A stretch of 64,000 bases of DNA from contig NZ_AUFO01000011.1 of NCBI RefSeq assembly GCF_000426545.1, positions 1-64,000 of the forward strand. Reading direction: 5' to 3'. Shown piece by piece: positions 35,915 through 44,947 of the stretch (position 1 is the stretch's first letter; every line of letters starts with the position of its first letter). Source of the DNA: Paenibacillus massiliensis subsp. panacisoli DSM 21345 (GTDB lineage Bacteria > Bacillota > Bacilli > Paenibacillales > Paenibacillaceae). The translations under genes and the position numbers were made by a program. The notes under the pieces were generated by a model, which saw nothing but the letters and a program-made list of their open reading frames with translations, was not told the origin of the DNA and searched no databases.

Positions 35915-37285
35915 ATGGATCTTGCTTTGGATGTGAATTGGCTGACGGCGCTCTCCACAGACCGCGATCAGCATGTGTTCGTGTGGCTGTTCAATATTGG
36001 CGCTGAGGAAGTATGGCATCCCGGCTCACGGGCCGTTGCTGACCCGGCAGAGCAGATTGTCGTGAACCGGATGGAGGAAATGAATCTGCTGCTTTGTCGC
36101 AGCCAGGATATTATCGTGCTGAGAGAGCAGCCACAGCCTCATTTTCTGGAAATGCTGCAGCACATAGGATTCAACATTCCCCGGATCGAGGTGCCGAGGC
36201 CTTCTGACCCGCTGACGCCCATTACCGAGCTGGTGCTTGCTGATGAGGAGCTGCTGCAGCGGCTGCGAATCATATCAGAAGAAGCGGGTGGCGCTTATCT
36301 CGTGCCATATGCTGTTACGTGGAAGGAGGAGGAGGTTGCAGAACGCAGCTCCCTGACCTTGCTCGGAGCGGATGCGGAGCTGTGTGCTCGTGTGAATGAT
36401 AAGATTTTCAGCCGCCGTCTGGCCGAGCATCTCGGCTTTCCGGTGACTGAAGGGGCCGTGTGCAGGAATGAAACGGAGGTCCAGGAAGCGTGCGACCGCA
36501 TTGCGGCAGCAGCGACAGGTCCCGTCCGTTTTATTATCAAGCAGCCGCACGGAGCCTCCGGCAAAGGCATGTTTCTTGTTGAGGATCTGTCCCGGCTGAA
36601 TACCATTCTTAATGTAATGAAGCGCTTTGCCGGTCGCAATTCCCTTGCAGGTGGCTGGCTGGTGGAACGGTGGTATGGGAAACAGCTGGATTTTAATTAT
36701 CAGATTTATATTAGCCCTGGAGGCGAAGTGACCATGTTCTCGCTAAAAGTGCAGCAGCTTGCCGGAACCGTATATACCGGCTCCCGTATGCCTGCGGAGC
36801 TGGGGAAGGGGCTGGAGGAGCAGGTCCTCAGCTATGCTGAACAGCTCGGTTCCTCCTTGTGTGCTGCCGGTTATTTCGGGATAGCATCCATTGACGGTTT
36901 TGTGGATGAGGACGGCCTGCTCTTTCCGGTCATCGAAATTAACGGCAGGTTTACACTATCGACCTATATTTCGTTTGTATCCGCTGTGCTTGGAGAACGT
37001 AAGTTTTTGTCCCGCTATTACCGGGTTGTCTCTGACGAGCCGCTAACGTATGAATCTTTGTGCGCACTGCTTCTGAAGAATCGGCTGCTGTACGGGCCTG
37101 AGCACCGGGAAGGGGTAATGGTGTATACCGCCGGCACCCTTTCTCCAGCCCGTCTGAAACAGGGATTCATCAACCGTATTTTTGCTCTGATCGTCACGGA
37201 CAGCTGGGAGGGGGCTGAGGACTACGCACGCCGGCTGGAGCAGTTGTTCGCCGCTGGGCAGCAAGTTCAAGCCATTAACTCATGA
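35915..37285 (+). CDS. ATP-grasp ligase 1 (PGM1-like; biosynthetic cluster)
   Basis: 456-residue ATP-grasp enzyme with an N-terminal pre-ATP-grasp domain. ATP-binding lysine and glycine loop FIIKQPHGASGKGMFLV are near 205-222, the second basic/acidic stretch is WLVERWYGKQLDFNYQIY, and the Mg-binding block is VIEINGRFTLSTY near 345. This is the PGM1/butirosin-BtrJ kind of layout, which forms acyl-phosphates and then amides or thioesters with a carrier. ATG 35915 is nine bases from AGGAG; the ATG at 35906 lies on the SD. Likely job: loading an amino acid on a carrier protein, or forming a peptide bond. Confidence 0.83.
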   Translation: MDLALDVNWLTALSTDRDQHVFVWLFNIGAEEVWHPGSRAVADPAEQIVVNRMEEMNLLLCRSQDIIVLREQPQPHFLEMLQHIGFNIPRIEVPRPSDPLTPITELVLADEELLQRLRIISEEAGGAYLVPYAVTWKEEEVAERSSLTLLGADAELCARVNDKIFSRRLAEHLGFPVTEGAVCRNETEVQEACDRIAAAATGPVRFIIKQPHGASGKGMFLVEDLSRLNTILNVMKRFAGRNSLAGGWLVERWYGKQLDFNYQIYISPGGEVTMFSLKVQQLAGTVYTGSRMPAELGKGLEEQVLSYAEQLGSSLCAAGYFGIASIDGFVDEDGLLFPVIEINGRFTLSTYISFVSAVLGERKFLSRYYRVVSDEPLTYESLCALLLKNRLLYGPEHREGVMVYTAGTLSPARLKQGFINRIFALIVTDSWEGAEDYARRLEQLFAAGQQVQAINS

Positions 37286-37368
37286 AAGGCATGGAATAGA
37301 TAGTCTAGCTTGGACGGTCTAGCTTAGATATGAAGGTCTGAACATACCAAATGAATGGAGGAGTCTGA

Positions 37369-37614
37369 ATGGAGACAGGTGTAAGTATCGTGCTGCCTTT
37401 GCTGGAAAGAGTGCTGAAGCTGTCTGAGGGCGAGCTGGCGGGAATGGAAGCGGATCGGGATTTACGGAGCTTGGGATTGAATTCACTGTCCGCCATTGAA
37501 TTGATTGTGGAGCTGGAGAACGAGCTCAACATTGTAATCGATGACGATGATCTGCTGTTGGACAAACTGTCCACGCTAAGCGAGATTGAAGAGCTGCTGG
37601 GCAAATATGTATAA
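37369..37614 (+). CDS. acyl/peptidyl carrier protein 2 (biosynthetic cluster)
   Basis: 81-residue carrier protein. Ser39 in LGLNSLSAIEL is the attachment site; Asn replaces the usual Asp before it. Acidic C-terminal half (DDDDLLLDKLSTLSEIEELL). SD GGAGGAG precedes the ATG. Its last codons overlap the start of the BtrH-like gene, which suggests that this carrier is the donor for that acyltransferase. Confidence 0.88.
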   Translation: METGVSIVLPLLERVLKLSEGELAGMEADRDLRSLGLNSLSAIELIVELENELNIVIDDDDLLLDKLSTLSEIEELLGKYV

Positions 37615-38629
37615 AGCCGGGATAGGTTCACATAGGCAATCCGTGTCTGGAACAGACCGGGTAGGCAAGCATTGCCTGTATTCTTCCCTGTGCGGGTTGC
37701 TACTGCGCCGAGGTATTGCAGCTGCCGAGGCTGATTTGTTCCTGCTAGCGGGTAGCATGAACGCGGAATATGAGGGGGAGCTGCGTCCATTTGGTCCGGG
37801 AACCTTCGGGAACCAGCTGCGCAGAATCACGGCTTCCGGAGGTCCTGACCTCCGGGTTGAAGCCTGGGACCCGCAGGACCGCGATCCGCACAAGCTGTTG
37901 AAGGCTCTACCTGATGGGTACAGCGCGATGCTGCACGTATCCAGCGCAGCCCTGACGTATCACCAGATTTATGTTATCAACCGTGCACGCGGACATGTGA
38001 TCGAGCTGCATAGCCTGGATGAAGAATCACGGACTGCCCATGTATCGGACAGCTTTCTGCTGGACTCATCAGGCCAAGCATTCCAATACACGGGCGAAGC
38101 CCGTCTGGACGATCTGCTGGGTGGAGTGCTGGATTATGCGTGGCTGGCGGGGGCGCCAGTCGAGCCTTCACCGGCAAGGATATACCAAGCGTGCGCCCTG
38201 CATATTCGGGATTATCTATCAAGTTGGAGCGACGTGCCTCAGTTCCGAAAAGGGGATGCAGCCTATCGCGCCTTTATAGCAGATTTTCAGCTGCTGTCCG
38301 ATCTGAACGATCAGGAGTTTCGGTACCAATGTGCAGAGATTTATTATCAGCTGCGAATCGGCACCGCGCTCACTCTGGCGGATTATCTCCACGATTTTGC
38401 CATGCTCCATCAGGATACGCTGGGGGCTGGGGCGGGTTTCATTGCCGACGGGGCCACAGAGCTCTACGCCGGCTGGCACCGCCTGAATTTGCAAATTTAC
38501 AAGACAGGCCTGCAGCTTGGCAGGCATCGTGTACAGACACTGATCAGCCGTGCGAATGAGCTAGTTGACCAGCAATACAGGCTGCTTGAACAGCTCCTGC
38601 CACTTGTGGAAGAGGCTAGACAACAGTAG
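37607..38629 (+). CDS. BtrH-like acyltransferase (biosynthetic cluster)
   Basis: 340 residues from ATG 37607, overlapping the carrier gene by eight bases. The N-terminal ~150 residues match the BtrH_N type: GKHCLYSSLCGLLLRRG, with candidate nucleophile Cys23, then EADLFLLAGSM, and the later His/Asp-containing VSSAALTYHQIYVINR and ELHSLDEES. In butirosin synthesis BtrH takes the gamma-glutamyl-AHBA chain from its carrier and attaches it to ribostamycin. By analogy this enzyme should move an acyl group from carrier 2 to an amine or hydroxyl. The C-terminal helical half is of unknown role. Confidence 0.78.
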   Translation: MYKAGIGSHRQSVSGTDRVGKHCLYSSLCGLLLRRGIAAAEADLFLLAGSMNAEYEGELRPFGPGTFGNQLRRITASGGPDLRVEAWDPQDRDPHKLLKALPDGYSAMLHVSSAALTYHQIYVINRARGHVIELHSLDEESRTAHVSDSFLLDSSGQAFQYTGEARLDDLLGGVLDYAWLAGAPVEPSPARIYQACALHIRDYLSSWSDVPQFRKGDAAYRAFIADFQLLSDLNDQEFRYQCAEIYYQLRIGTALTLADYLHDFAMLHQDTLGAGAGFIADGATELYAGWHRLNLQIYKTGLQLGRHRVQTLISRANELVDQQYRLLEQLLPLVEEARQQ

Positions 38630-38642
38630 GGAGGGAATCGTT

Positions 38643-39635
38643 TTGCCGGTTATTACACTGAATCGATTGTCGAAAACATTTACGTACTACAAAAAAGAAC
38701 CGGGTGTGCGGAAATCGCTGCAAAACCTGTTCCACAGGGAGAAGCTGGCCAAGGAAGCCGTTAAGGAGATCAGCTTTTCCGTCAGGGAAGGTGAAATGGT
38801 CGGTTTTCTCGGGCCGAACGGGGCGGGCAAAACGACAACTCTGAAAATGCTGTCAGGCATTCTGCATCCGAGCAGTGGTGAAGCTTCCGTACTGGGATTT
38901 ACGCCTTGGAAACGGCAGAAGGAATTCAAGCGACAGTTCTCCATCGTCATGGGCCAAAAAAACCAGCTGTGGTGGGATTTGCCTGCAAGCGAATCCTTTG
39001 CGCTGAATAAGTTGATTTACGAAATCGGCGACCATGAATTCCGCTCTTCATTGGACGAACTAGTCACGCTGCTTGGTGTGGAGGAGCAGTTGCATGTGCA
39101 GGTGCGGCGTCTGTCGCTTGGAGAGCGCATGAAAATGGAGCTGATTGCCGCGCTGCTGCATCGGCCGAAGGTGATTTTGCTGGATGAGCCGACCATCGGT
39201 CTGGATATGGTATCCCAGCGCAGGATTCGGGAATTCTTCAAGGCATATAACCGCCAGCACCGAACGACGGTGCTGCTGACCAGTCATTACATGAAGGACA
39301 TCGAGGATTTATGCTCACGGGTAATGATCATCAGTGGCGGGAGCCTTGTATATGACGGAGATCTGAAGAGCATCAACGAGCGGCTGGGGGCCCGTAAGCT
39401 GCTTAAAGTCAGACTGACCGAGCCCGTAGCCCCGAAGCAGCTCGCGGGACTGGGAAGTGTCCGATCAAGCAGCCAGCTGGAGGTTGTTTTTGAGGTCGAT
39501 GCGGAAGACACACTCGGATGGTCGAAAAAGGTGCTTGATGCGTTGCCTGTTACAGATTTTACGATTGAGGATGTCCCGCTGGAGGAAGGCATTGAAAATT
39601 TGTACAACGAAGGCAGATGGGCCGATGCGAAATAA
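38643..39635 (+). CDS. ABC exporter ATP-binding protein (biosynthetic cluster)
   Basis: ATPase of an ABC-2 type exporter, 330 residues. Walker A GPNGAGKTTT at residues 57-66, signature LSLGERMKMEL, Walker B VILLDEPTIGLD, H-loop LLTSHY. A TTG at 38643 with GGGAGGG eight bases upstream is the best start; the frame continues 26 codons upstream inside the BtrH-like gene. The next two genes encode its membrane halves with overlapping or abutting ends. Probably exports the cluster product. Confidence 0.92.
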   Translation: MPVITLNRLSKTFTYYKKEPGVRKSLQNLFHREKLAKEAVKEISFSVREGEMVGFLGPNGAGKTTTLKMLSGILHPSSGEASVLGFTPWKRQKEFKRQFSIVMGQKNQLWWDLPASESFALNKLIYEIGDHEFRSSLDELVTLLGVEEQLHVQVRRLSLGERMKMELIAALLHRPKVILLDEPTIGLDMVSQRRIREFFKAYNRQHRTTVLLTSHYMKDIEDLCSRVMIISGGSLVYDGDLKSINERLGARKLLKVRLTEPVAPKQLAGLGSVRSSSQLEVVFEVDAEDTLGWSKKVLDALPVTDFTIEDVPLEEGIENLYNEGRWADAK

Positions 39636-40446
39636 TCCGCTTGAACATAACAAGTATGTCAAAGTGTTTTTACTTGGCATGCAGAATGAGATGGAGTACA
39701 GGACGAACTATTGGCTGCAGCTATTTTCGTTCATTTTGCCGTTGATGACGCAAATTTTTCTCTGGCTTGCTGTCTTTGGCTCTTCGGGTGAACGGCAGCT
39801 GCTCGGCTACACCCTGGAGGAAATGCTCGTGTACGCCGTAATGGCAGCAGTTACCGGCAGGCTGATTGCAGCCGGTTTTGAATACGAGATTGCGGAGGAT
39901 ATCAAGGAGGGAGGGCTTGGCAAATTTCTTGTACAGCCCGTGCACTATTTTGCCTACCGTCTTTTTCGGTTTGTCGGGGCCAAGGCTGTGCAGAGCGCTG
40001 TTATCTGGACAGGTGCTGTCTGTATGCTGGTCGGGCTCAGTCTGTGGGGCGGCGGCAGCTTTTCAATCACTCATCTTTTGCTGTATATGCTGACCCTTCC
40101 CGGAGCGCTGCTGCTAAACTTCCTCATCTATTATACGCTTAGCGGCATGGCTTTCTGGATTACGGAATCCGTGGGATTGTTCTATACCTTGTCCCTCGTC
40201 ATCTACGTTGTGAGCGGAACCGTCTTCCCGTTGACGATTTTTGGGGAGGCGGTGGGAAAGCTACTGAGCATGCTGCCGTTTGCCTATACGGTGTTTTTTC
40301 CCGTCAATGCGGTAACAGGTAAACTGAGCGGCTCCCTCATAGCAGCAGGCATCGGCCTGCAGGCCTTCTGGATTGCCGTACTCCTGATTCTGTCGGGGAT
40401 TGTCTGGCGTGCGGGTGTCAGACGCTTCGTAGCGGTGGGAGGATAA
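39625..40446 (+). CDS. ABC-2 type permease, subunit A (biosynthetic cluster)
   Basis: 273-residue membrane protein with six predicted helices (for example LFSFILPLMTQIFLWLAVFG at about 32-51). Cytoplasmic motif DIKEGGLGKFLVQPVHYFAYRLFR, typical of the DUF990 permease family (VGTLDRLLTRPV-like loop). Its ATG at 39625 overlaps the ATPase stop. Confidence 0.88.
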   Translation: MRNNPLEHNKYVKVFLLGMQNEMEYRTNYWLQLFSFILPLMTQIFLWLAVFGSSGERQLLGYTLEEMLVYAVMAAVTGRLIAAGFEYEIAEDIKEGGLGKFLVQPVHYFAYRLFRFVGAKAVQSAVIWTGAVCMLVGLSLWGGGSFSITHLLLYMLTLPGALLLNFLIYYTLSGMAFWITESVGLFYTLSLVIYVVSGTVFPLTIFGEAVGKLLSMLPFAYTVFFPVNAVTGKLSGSLIAAGIGLQAFWIAVLLILSGIVWRAGVRRFVAVGG

Positions 40447-40447
40447 C

Positions 40448-41260
40448 ATGAAAAAACTGCTGCGGACGTGTGTCCGCTATGTCAGGTTGTACATGCGGTT
40501 CGTCAAATTTTCCGTCATATCGCAGATGGAGTATCGGATTAATTTTATTACTGCATTTCTGGTGGAGACGGCTTACCTGCTGATCAAGCTGCTCTATGCC
40601 TCGGTCCCTTACCGGACAGGCACGGACATCAACGGATGGTCCCCGGATGCAGTGCTCCTGTATATCGGAGTGTTCACGATTATGAGTGGCCTGTACAGCG
40701 GGCTTTTTTATAGCAATTTTACCGGGCTGCCGACCAAAATCCGCACAGGCTCGCTGGATATGCTGATGACCCAGCCGGTCTCCCTGCAGTTCATTGTCAC
40801 CCTGCGACAGTTCAATCTGGGCTATACCATCCCGAATGTTGTTGGAGGTGGCATTATGGCAGGCGTCGGCTGGCATCGTCTGCAACTGCCGTTCACCTGG
40901 GAGGCAATTAGCGGCTTTTCCCTGCTGCTGGCAGTCGGTGTGCTCACCGCTTATTCGGTCTTCCTGTTACCGCAAATGCTCGGTTTCTGGACCATCCGTA
41001 CGAACGGGGTGACGGAATTATCAAACAGCCTGTTCGACACGAATACCGTGCCGATGTCAGTATACAGCAAGCTCATTCAGAGAATCGGCATTTTTGTACT
41101 GCCCATATTCGTCATCTGCAATTTTCCGCCCATGTTTGTACTGGGCATGATGAATGGCAGCCTGCTGCTGTGGGCTGTATTGGTCCCGATTTGGCTCCTG
41201 CTGATTGTGCGGCTGGTCTGGCAGTTCGCGCTGCGCGGCTATACAAGCGCAAGTCAATGA
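40448..41260 (+). CDS. ABC-2 type permease, subunit B (biosynthetic cluster)
   Basis: 270 residues, paralogue of the preceding permease: same loop (KIRTGSLDMLMTQPVSLQF) and six hydrophobic helices. Starts one base after the previous stop. The pair would form a heterodimeric channel with two copies of the ATPase. Confidence 0.88.
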   Translation: MKKLLRTCVRYVRLYMRFVKFSVISQMEYRINFITAFLVETAYLLIKLLYASVPYRTGTDINGWSPDAVLLYIGVFTIMSGLYSGLFYSNFTGLPTKIRTGSLDMLMTQPVSLQFIVTLRQFNLGYTIPNVVGGGIMAGVGWHRLQLPFTWEAISGFSLLLAVGVLTAYSVFLLPQMLGFWTIRTNGVTELSNSLFDTNTVPMSVYSKLIQRIGIFVLPIFVICNFPPMFVLGMMNGSLLLWAVLVPIWLLLIVRLVWQFALRGYTSASQ

Positions 41261-41307
41261 CTGGAGCGGGAAGGAGTTACATTCTTATTTCTAGGGGGGA
41301 AGAGTGA

Positions 41308-42708
41308 ATGACACCGGATGTACCTGCACTGAAGCGCATATATATGGGAACGTTTGAGGCGGAAGCTTATTGGAAAGATCCAGATACAGCGTCCCTGCCC
41401 ACTCTGCCGGATCGGTCTGGTGCGGCGATTGTCGCCGCCATGGATGAGCTGCTGTTCTGCTTCTGTGGGCAGGAGGATGTGCTGCTTACCCGTTACGCCA
41501 TGTCCCCTGTACACTGGCAGTATATATCTGGATTTGGCTTCAGGCCTGCTGTCAATGCGCATGATCTGTCCTGTTTCCGTGATGAAACCGTTGTGCTAGG
41601 CTCATCTGCTTCCGTCTTCGAGCTGCTGTGCCAGCGCCGGGAAGACGGTATGCCGGGGTTGCCGGATGTACAGGGTGGCCTGCTCGCCCCGTTTGCCTAC
41701 CTTCCTTACACGGAGGAGGCGGCAAAAGCGTGGGGTATCCGCCTTCACCAGCCGCCTCTTGAGACGGTCCGCAAAGTAAACGCTAAGACTTACTCCTCCA
41801 GGTTGAAAGAGCGCTTTGGACTGAGCAATCCCGGCCAGATCGTCACGAGTGCCGATGAATTGGAGCAGGAAGGGCGAACGCTGTTAATGGAAGGCACTTT
41901 TCTGGTAAAGGATGATTTTGGCGTATCCGGCAAGGGCAATCTGCATATCACTTCACTACAAATGCTGGAACGGATCGTGGCGTATCTGAGGCAGCAGGAG
42001 CGGAAGGGGAAGAGAGTATGCTTCATATTGGAGCCTTTTCTGGAGAAGGAGCAGGATTTTTCCTGCCAATTTGTTGTGTCCGAAGCAGGTGAGGTGGAGA
42101 TTGTATCCGTGCAGCTGCTGGCCAATTCAAGCTTTTCCTACAGAGAGTCGCTGCTGCCTGATGCAGGATTTATGGAGATGCTGGAGGATAAGGGTTATTT
42201 TTCGTTCATGAAGGCGATTGGCAGACAGCTGTGGGCGGACGGTTACTTCGGGGATGTGTGTGTCGATTCCATGACGCTCAGAGACGGAAGCCTTGAAGAA
42301 ATTGTAGAGATTAATGCGCGGCGCTCCATGAGCCTGATCAAGCACCAACTTGATGTGTGCCTGACGGAGCGCTCGCTGCTTGGCAGCATGACCAATTATA
42401 CGCTGTCCCATCAGGGGGCGCTATCGTACGAGGCTCTGCTGGACAAGCTGGAGCAGGCGAAGCTGTTGTTCACGGACAGCCGTGAAGAGGGCGTGATGCC
42501 GCTGTCGGCCAATACGCTGTATGTGAATACAGGGGGGAGGGATACGCCCAATCCTGCCAAGGGTATGAATGGAAGCACAGACACGGGACGAAAAGGAAAA
42601 GGGCGGCTCTACCTGGCGATGATTGCCGAGAATCAGGACAGAAAGGCACAATTGACTCAGCGGCTGGAGCATTTTTTGGCTGATAATCAGTTTGCTGTAT
42701 TAAATTAG
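41308..42708 (+). CDS. ATP-grasp ligase 2 (biosynthetic cluster)
   Basis: 466-residue second ATP-grasp enzyme, only distantly like the first. Glycine loop FLVKDDFGVSGKGNLHI near 197-213, acidic block FILEPFLEKEQDFSCQF, and the Mg-binding EIVEINARRSMSLIK near 345. The C-terminus has a Gly/Lys-rich linker (PAKGMNGSTDTGRKGKG). SD GGGGGGAAGAG precedes the ATG. Two ligases and two carriers suggest two separate loading or condensing steps. Confidence 0.83.
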   Translation: MTPDVPALKRIYMGTFEAEAYWKDPDTASLPTLPDRSGAAIVAAMDELLFCFCGQEDVLLTRYAMSPVHWQYISGFGFRPAVNAHDLSCFRDETVVLGSSASVFELLCQRREDGMPGLPDVQGGLLAPFAYLPYTEEAAKAWGIRLHQPPLETVRKVNAKTYSSRLKERFGLSNPGQIVTSADELEQEGRTLLMEGTFLVKDDFGVSGKGNLHITSLQMLERIVAYLRQQERKGKRVCFILEPFLEKEQDFSCQFVVSEAGEVEIVSVQLLANSSFSYRESLLPDAGFMEMLEDKGYFSFMKAIGRQLWADGYFGDVCVDSMTLRDGSLEEIVEINARRSMSLIKHQLDVCLTERSLLGSMTNYTLSHQGALSYEALLDKLEQAKLLFTDSREEGVMPLSANTLYVNTGGRDTPNPAKGMNGSTDTGRKGKGRLYLAMIAENQDRKAQLTQRLEHFLADNQFAVLN

Positions 42709-42760
42709 CTGGCATGGGTGAACAGACATTCATATTTCGAAAAAGCTGGGAGGAAGGGAA

Positions 42761-43900
42761 ATGAAGGTTACGATATTATGCTCCGGTTTCGGGTTGGGAT
42801 TCTACACGCCCGGATTGCTGATTGAAGCAGGACTGAGCAGACTTGGCATGGGTACGGCCGTTCATGTATTCGAGAATGTGCTGCCAGAATCGGCGCGTAC
42901 CAAGGTGGACCAGAATCGTAAAGCCTATCATGACAACTTCAAGATCGCACTGATGTCACAAAAAATCCCGCAAGATATGAGCGAGTCCATTGATCCGGAA
43001 GCTTTGGAGCAGCTTCTGTCCTTATGGTGCGAGGAGGATCGACGCCATTTTATTTGCCTGTCAGGCCACTGGATGTACGTTCTGGAGGAATACCGGTCCC
43101 GGCGGGGCGAGGTTCCTATGCACATTGAGCTGCTGTACATGGATTCTACGCCATCCCCTTCCTGGAAAAATTTAATGCGCCACCGGCCGCAAATTGCTGA
43201 AGGCTGCGGTCAGCTTACTCTGTTTGACCATGCCACAGGCAGCATAAACTGCTATATCGATGTGTCTGTTCCCCTTGTACCCTACAGGGAACGGGAGCAT
43301 CGGCTGTTCATTCATGGCGGTGGCTGGGGTATGGGCACCTATCGCGACAAGCTGGACGAGCTGGAAGCGGCCGGCTATGGGCTTGATATGATGCTGTATA
43401 ACGATGACACTCCTGACGCACAGGCCGGTAGCCGCAAATATTACCGGATGGATCCGCAATGGCGGACATGGCAGACAGGAGCGGACGGTAGACATAGCTT
43501 CCCTCCGTTTGCCGAGGTCCACTCTGGCGAAGAAGTCCTGTACCGCAATGAGCAGGAATATCACCTGTTGTATGTGCGGCAGCGTCAGATGAAGGCCATT
43601 GTCAGCAAGCCAGGAGGGGGAACCATGACGGATTCCTTTGCATCCGCGACACCACTGATCATGCTGGAGCCTTTCGGTGCGCATGAGAAAGACAATGCAG
43701 ATCTGTGGGAGAAGCTTGGATTCGGCATCCGCTACGAGCGCTGGGTCTCAGAATACGGAGGCGGTGCGGATATTCTGGAGAAGATGCATACAGCCATACT
43801 GGAAACGAAAGAGCGGACCCCGGAATGCTCGCGGCTGCTGGCTCAGCGCCTTGGCCTGTACTCTGCGCAGACCGTTCCCGTCCTGGAGGAGGGGAGCTGA
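42761..43900 (+). CDS. putative GT-B fold glycosyltransferase (biosynthetic cluster)
   Basis: 379 residues, weak similarity only. The N-terminus ILCSGFGLGFYTPGLLIEAGLSRLG looks like the first strand-loop of GT-B enzymes. The stretch IVSKPGGGTMTDSFASATPLIML near 282-304, followed by EKDNADLWEKLGFG, matches the nucleotide-sugar binding part of MurG/UgtP-like transferases. Cytosolic, no membrane segment. SD GGGAGGAAGGG precedes the ATG, and it overlaps the next gene by one base. If correct, the product carries a sugar, or the BtrH-type acceptor is a sugar. Alternative: a catalytically altered GT-B relative. Confidence 0.6.
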   Translation: MKVTILCSGFGLGFYTPGLLIEAGLSRLGMGTAVHVFENVLPESARTKVDQNRKAYHDNFKIALMSQKIPQDMSESIDPEALEQLLSLWCEEDRRHFICLSGHWMYVLEEYRSRRGEVPMHIELLYMDSTPSPSWKNLMRHRPQIAEGCGQLTLFDHATGSINCYIDVSVPLVPYREREHRLFIHGGGWGMGTYRDKLDELEAAGYGLDMMLYNDDTPDAQAGSRKYYRMDPQWRTWQTGADGRHSFPPFAEVHSGEEVLYRNEQEYHLLYVRQRQMKAIVSKPGGGTMTDSFASATPLIMLEPFGAHEKDNADLWEKLGFGIRYERWVSEYGGGADILEKMHTAILETKERTPECSRLLAQRLGLYSAQTVPVLEEGS

Positions 43901-44934
43901 TGAATGCTGCCGCAGAAGCATGGGTGCCGCCTTCCCCGGCTGAAGAGCCCGTCCGGTTCGGCGTCATTGGCTGCTCGTCCATCGTGCCGCGTGCGTTGCT
44001 TGAGCCTGCCCGCTATGTGGAGCATTCGGCTATTGTGGCCGTTGCGAACCGGACTGCCGCAAAAGCCGAGTTGATGGCTGAACAGTACGGTATCCGCACG
44101 GTGCACCGGACCCCTGCAGAGTTATTAAACGACAGTGAGGTCGATGCCGTATATATTGCACTTAGTAACGATCTGCATGCGGAATGGATTGCAAGGGCGC
44201 TGAGCGCAGGCAAGCACGTACTGGTCGAAAAGCCGCTATGCCTGCACACAGATGAACTGGACCTGATCGAGTCGGCCCTGCGGGCAGGTGGGCCATACCT
44301 GCTAGAAGGGGTCATGGTCAGGCATCATCCCTGGCAGGACAAGCTCCGTACTATGGTAAGCGACCGTAGCTTCGGCAGGCTACGCTCGGTAGAGACCAGT
44401 CTGTGCATCCCGGCCAAAAACGGGCATAAAGACAACTACCGCAGCCGTCCGGAGCAGGGAGGGGGCTGTTTCAGAGATCTGGGTGTGTACTGGCTGCAGT
44501 TTTTGCAGACGCTGGTTGGATTGGAGGGGGCCAGCTTTCAAGGACAATCCTCCTTCGACGGGCCGGGCGGCTGTGACTGGAGCTTTCAGGCGCAGGCGGA
44601 GTACCCGGACGGCTTGAGGGCGACGGCCCTATGCTCATTCGAGCGACCTTACCGCTGCTCCCACACCCTGACCTTCGACGATGCGGTCGTTTCGCTGAAT
44701 GACTGCTTCCGTGCGAATCTTGGGTTTTATAAAATGACGCTGCGTATTCGCCGGTCCGGTGAGCTGTCCGCCAAAGCCGAATTCGGGCCCATGAATTATT
44801 ATGTGAATCAGCTCGATTACTTTTGCCGGATGGTCCATGGGACAGCTGTTCCTGTTCCTTTCGGGGAATCGGCAGAACGGATCAGGCTGCTGGATTCCAT
44901 TTACCAATCGGCCCGCCAGAGCAGGGTGAAGTGA
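43900..44934 (+). CDS. Gfo/Idh/MocA family oxidoreductase (biosynthetic cluster)
   Basis: 344-residue NAD(P)-dependent sugar or inositol-type dehydrogenase. N-terminal Rossmann domain: VRFGVIGCSSIVPRAL near 18-33, then AVANRTAAKAELMAEQYG; catalytic Lys in VLVEKPLCLH (EKP motif); C-terminal domain with GGCFRDLGVYWLQ. ATG 43900 overlaps the preceding stop and has GGAGGAGGGGAG in front; the frame open further upstream is only overlap. Family members oxidise or reduce sugar carbinols, so it may tailor the sugar or cyclitol part of the product. Confidence 0.87.
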   Translation: MNAAAEAWVPPSPAEEPVRFGVIGCSSIVPRALLEPARYVEHSAIVAVANRTAAKAELMAEQYGIRTVHRTPAELLNDSEVDAVYIALSNDLHAEWIARALSAGKHVLVEKPLCLHTDELDLIESALRAGGPYLLEGVMVRHHPWQDKLRTMVSDRSFGRLRSVETSLCIPAKNGHKDNYRSRPEQGGGCFRDLGVYWLQFLQTLVGLEGASFQGQSSFDGPGGCDWSFQAQAEYPDGLRATALCSFERPYRCSHTLTFDDAVVSLNDCFRANLGFYKMTLRIRRSGELSAKAEFGPMNYYVNQLDYFCRMVHGTAVPVPFGESAERIRLLDSIYQSARQSRVK

Positions 44935-44947
44935 AGGAGAGGATTTC

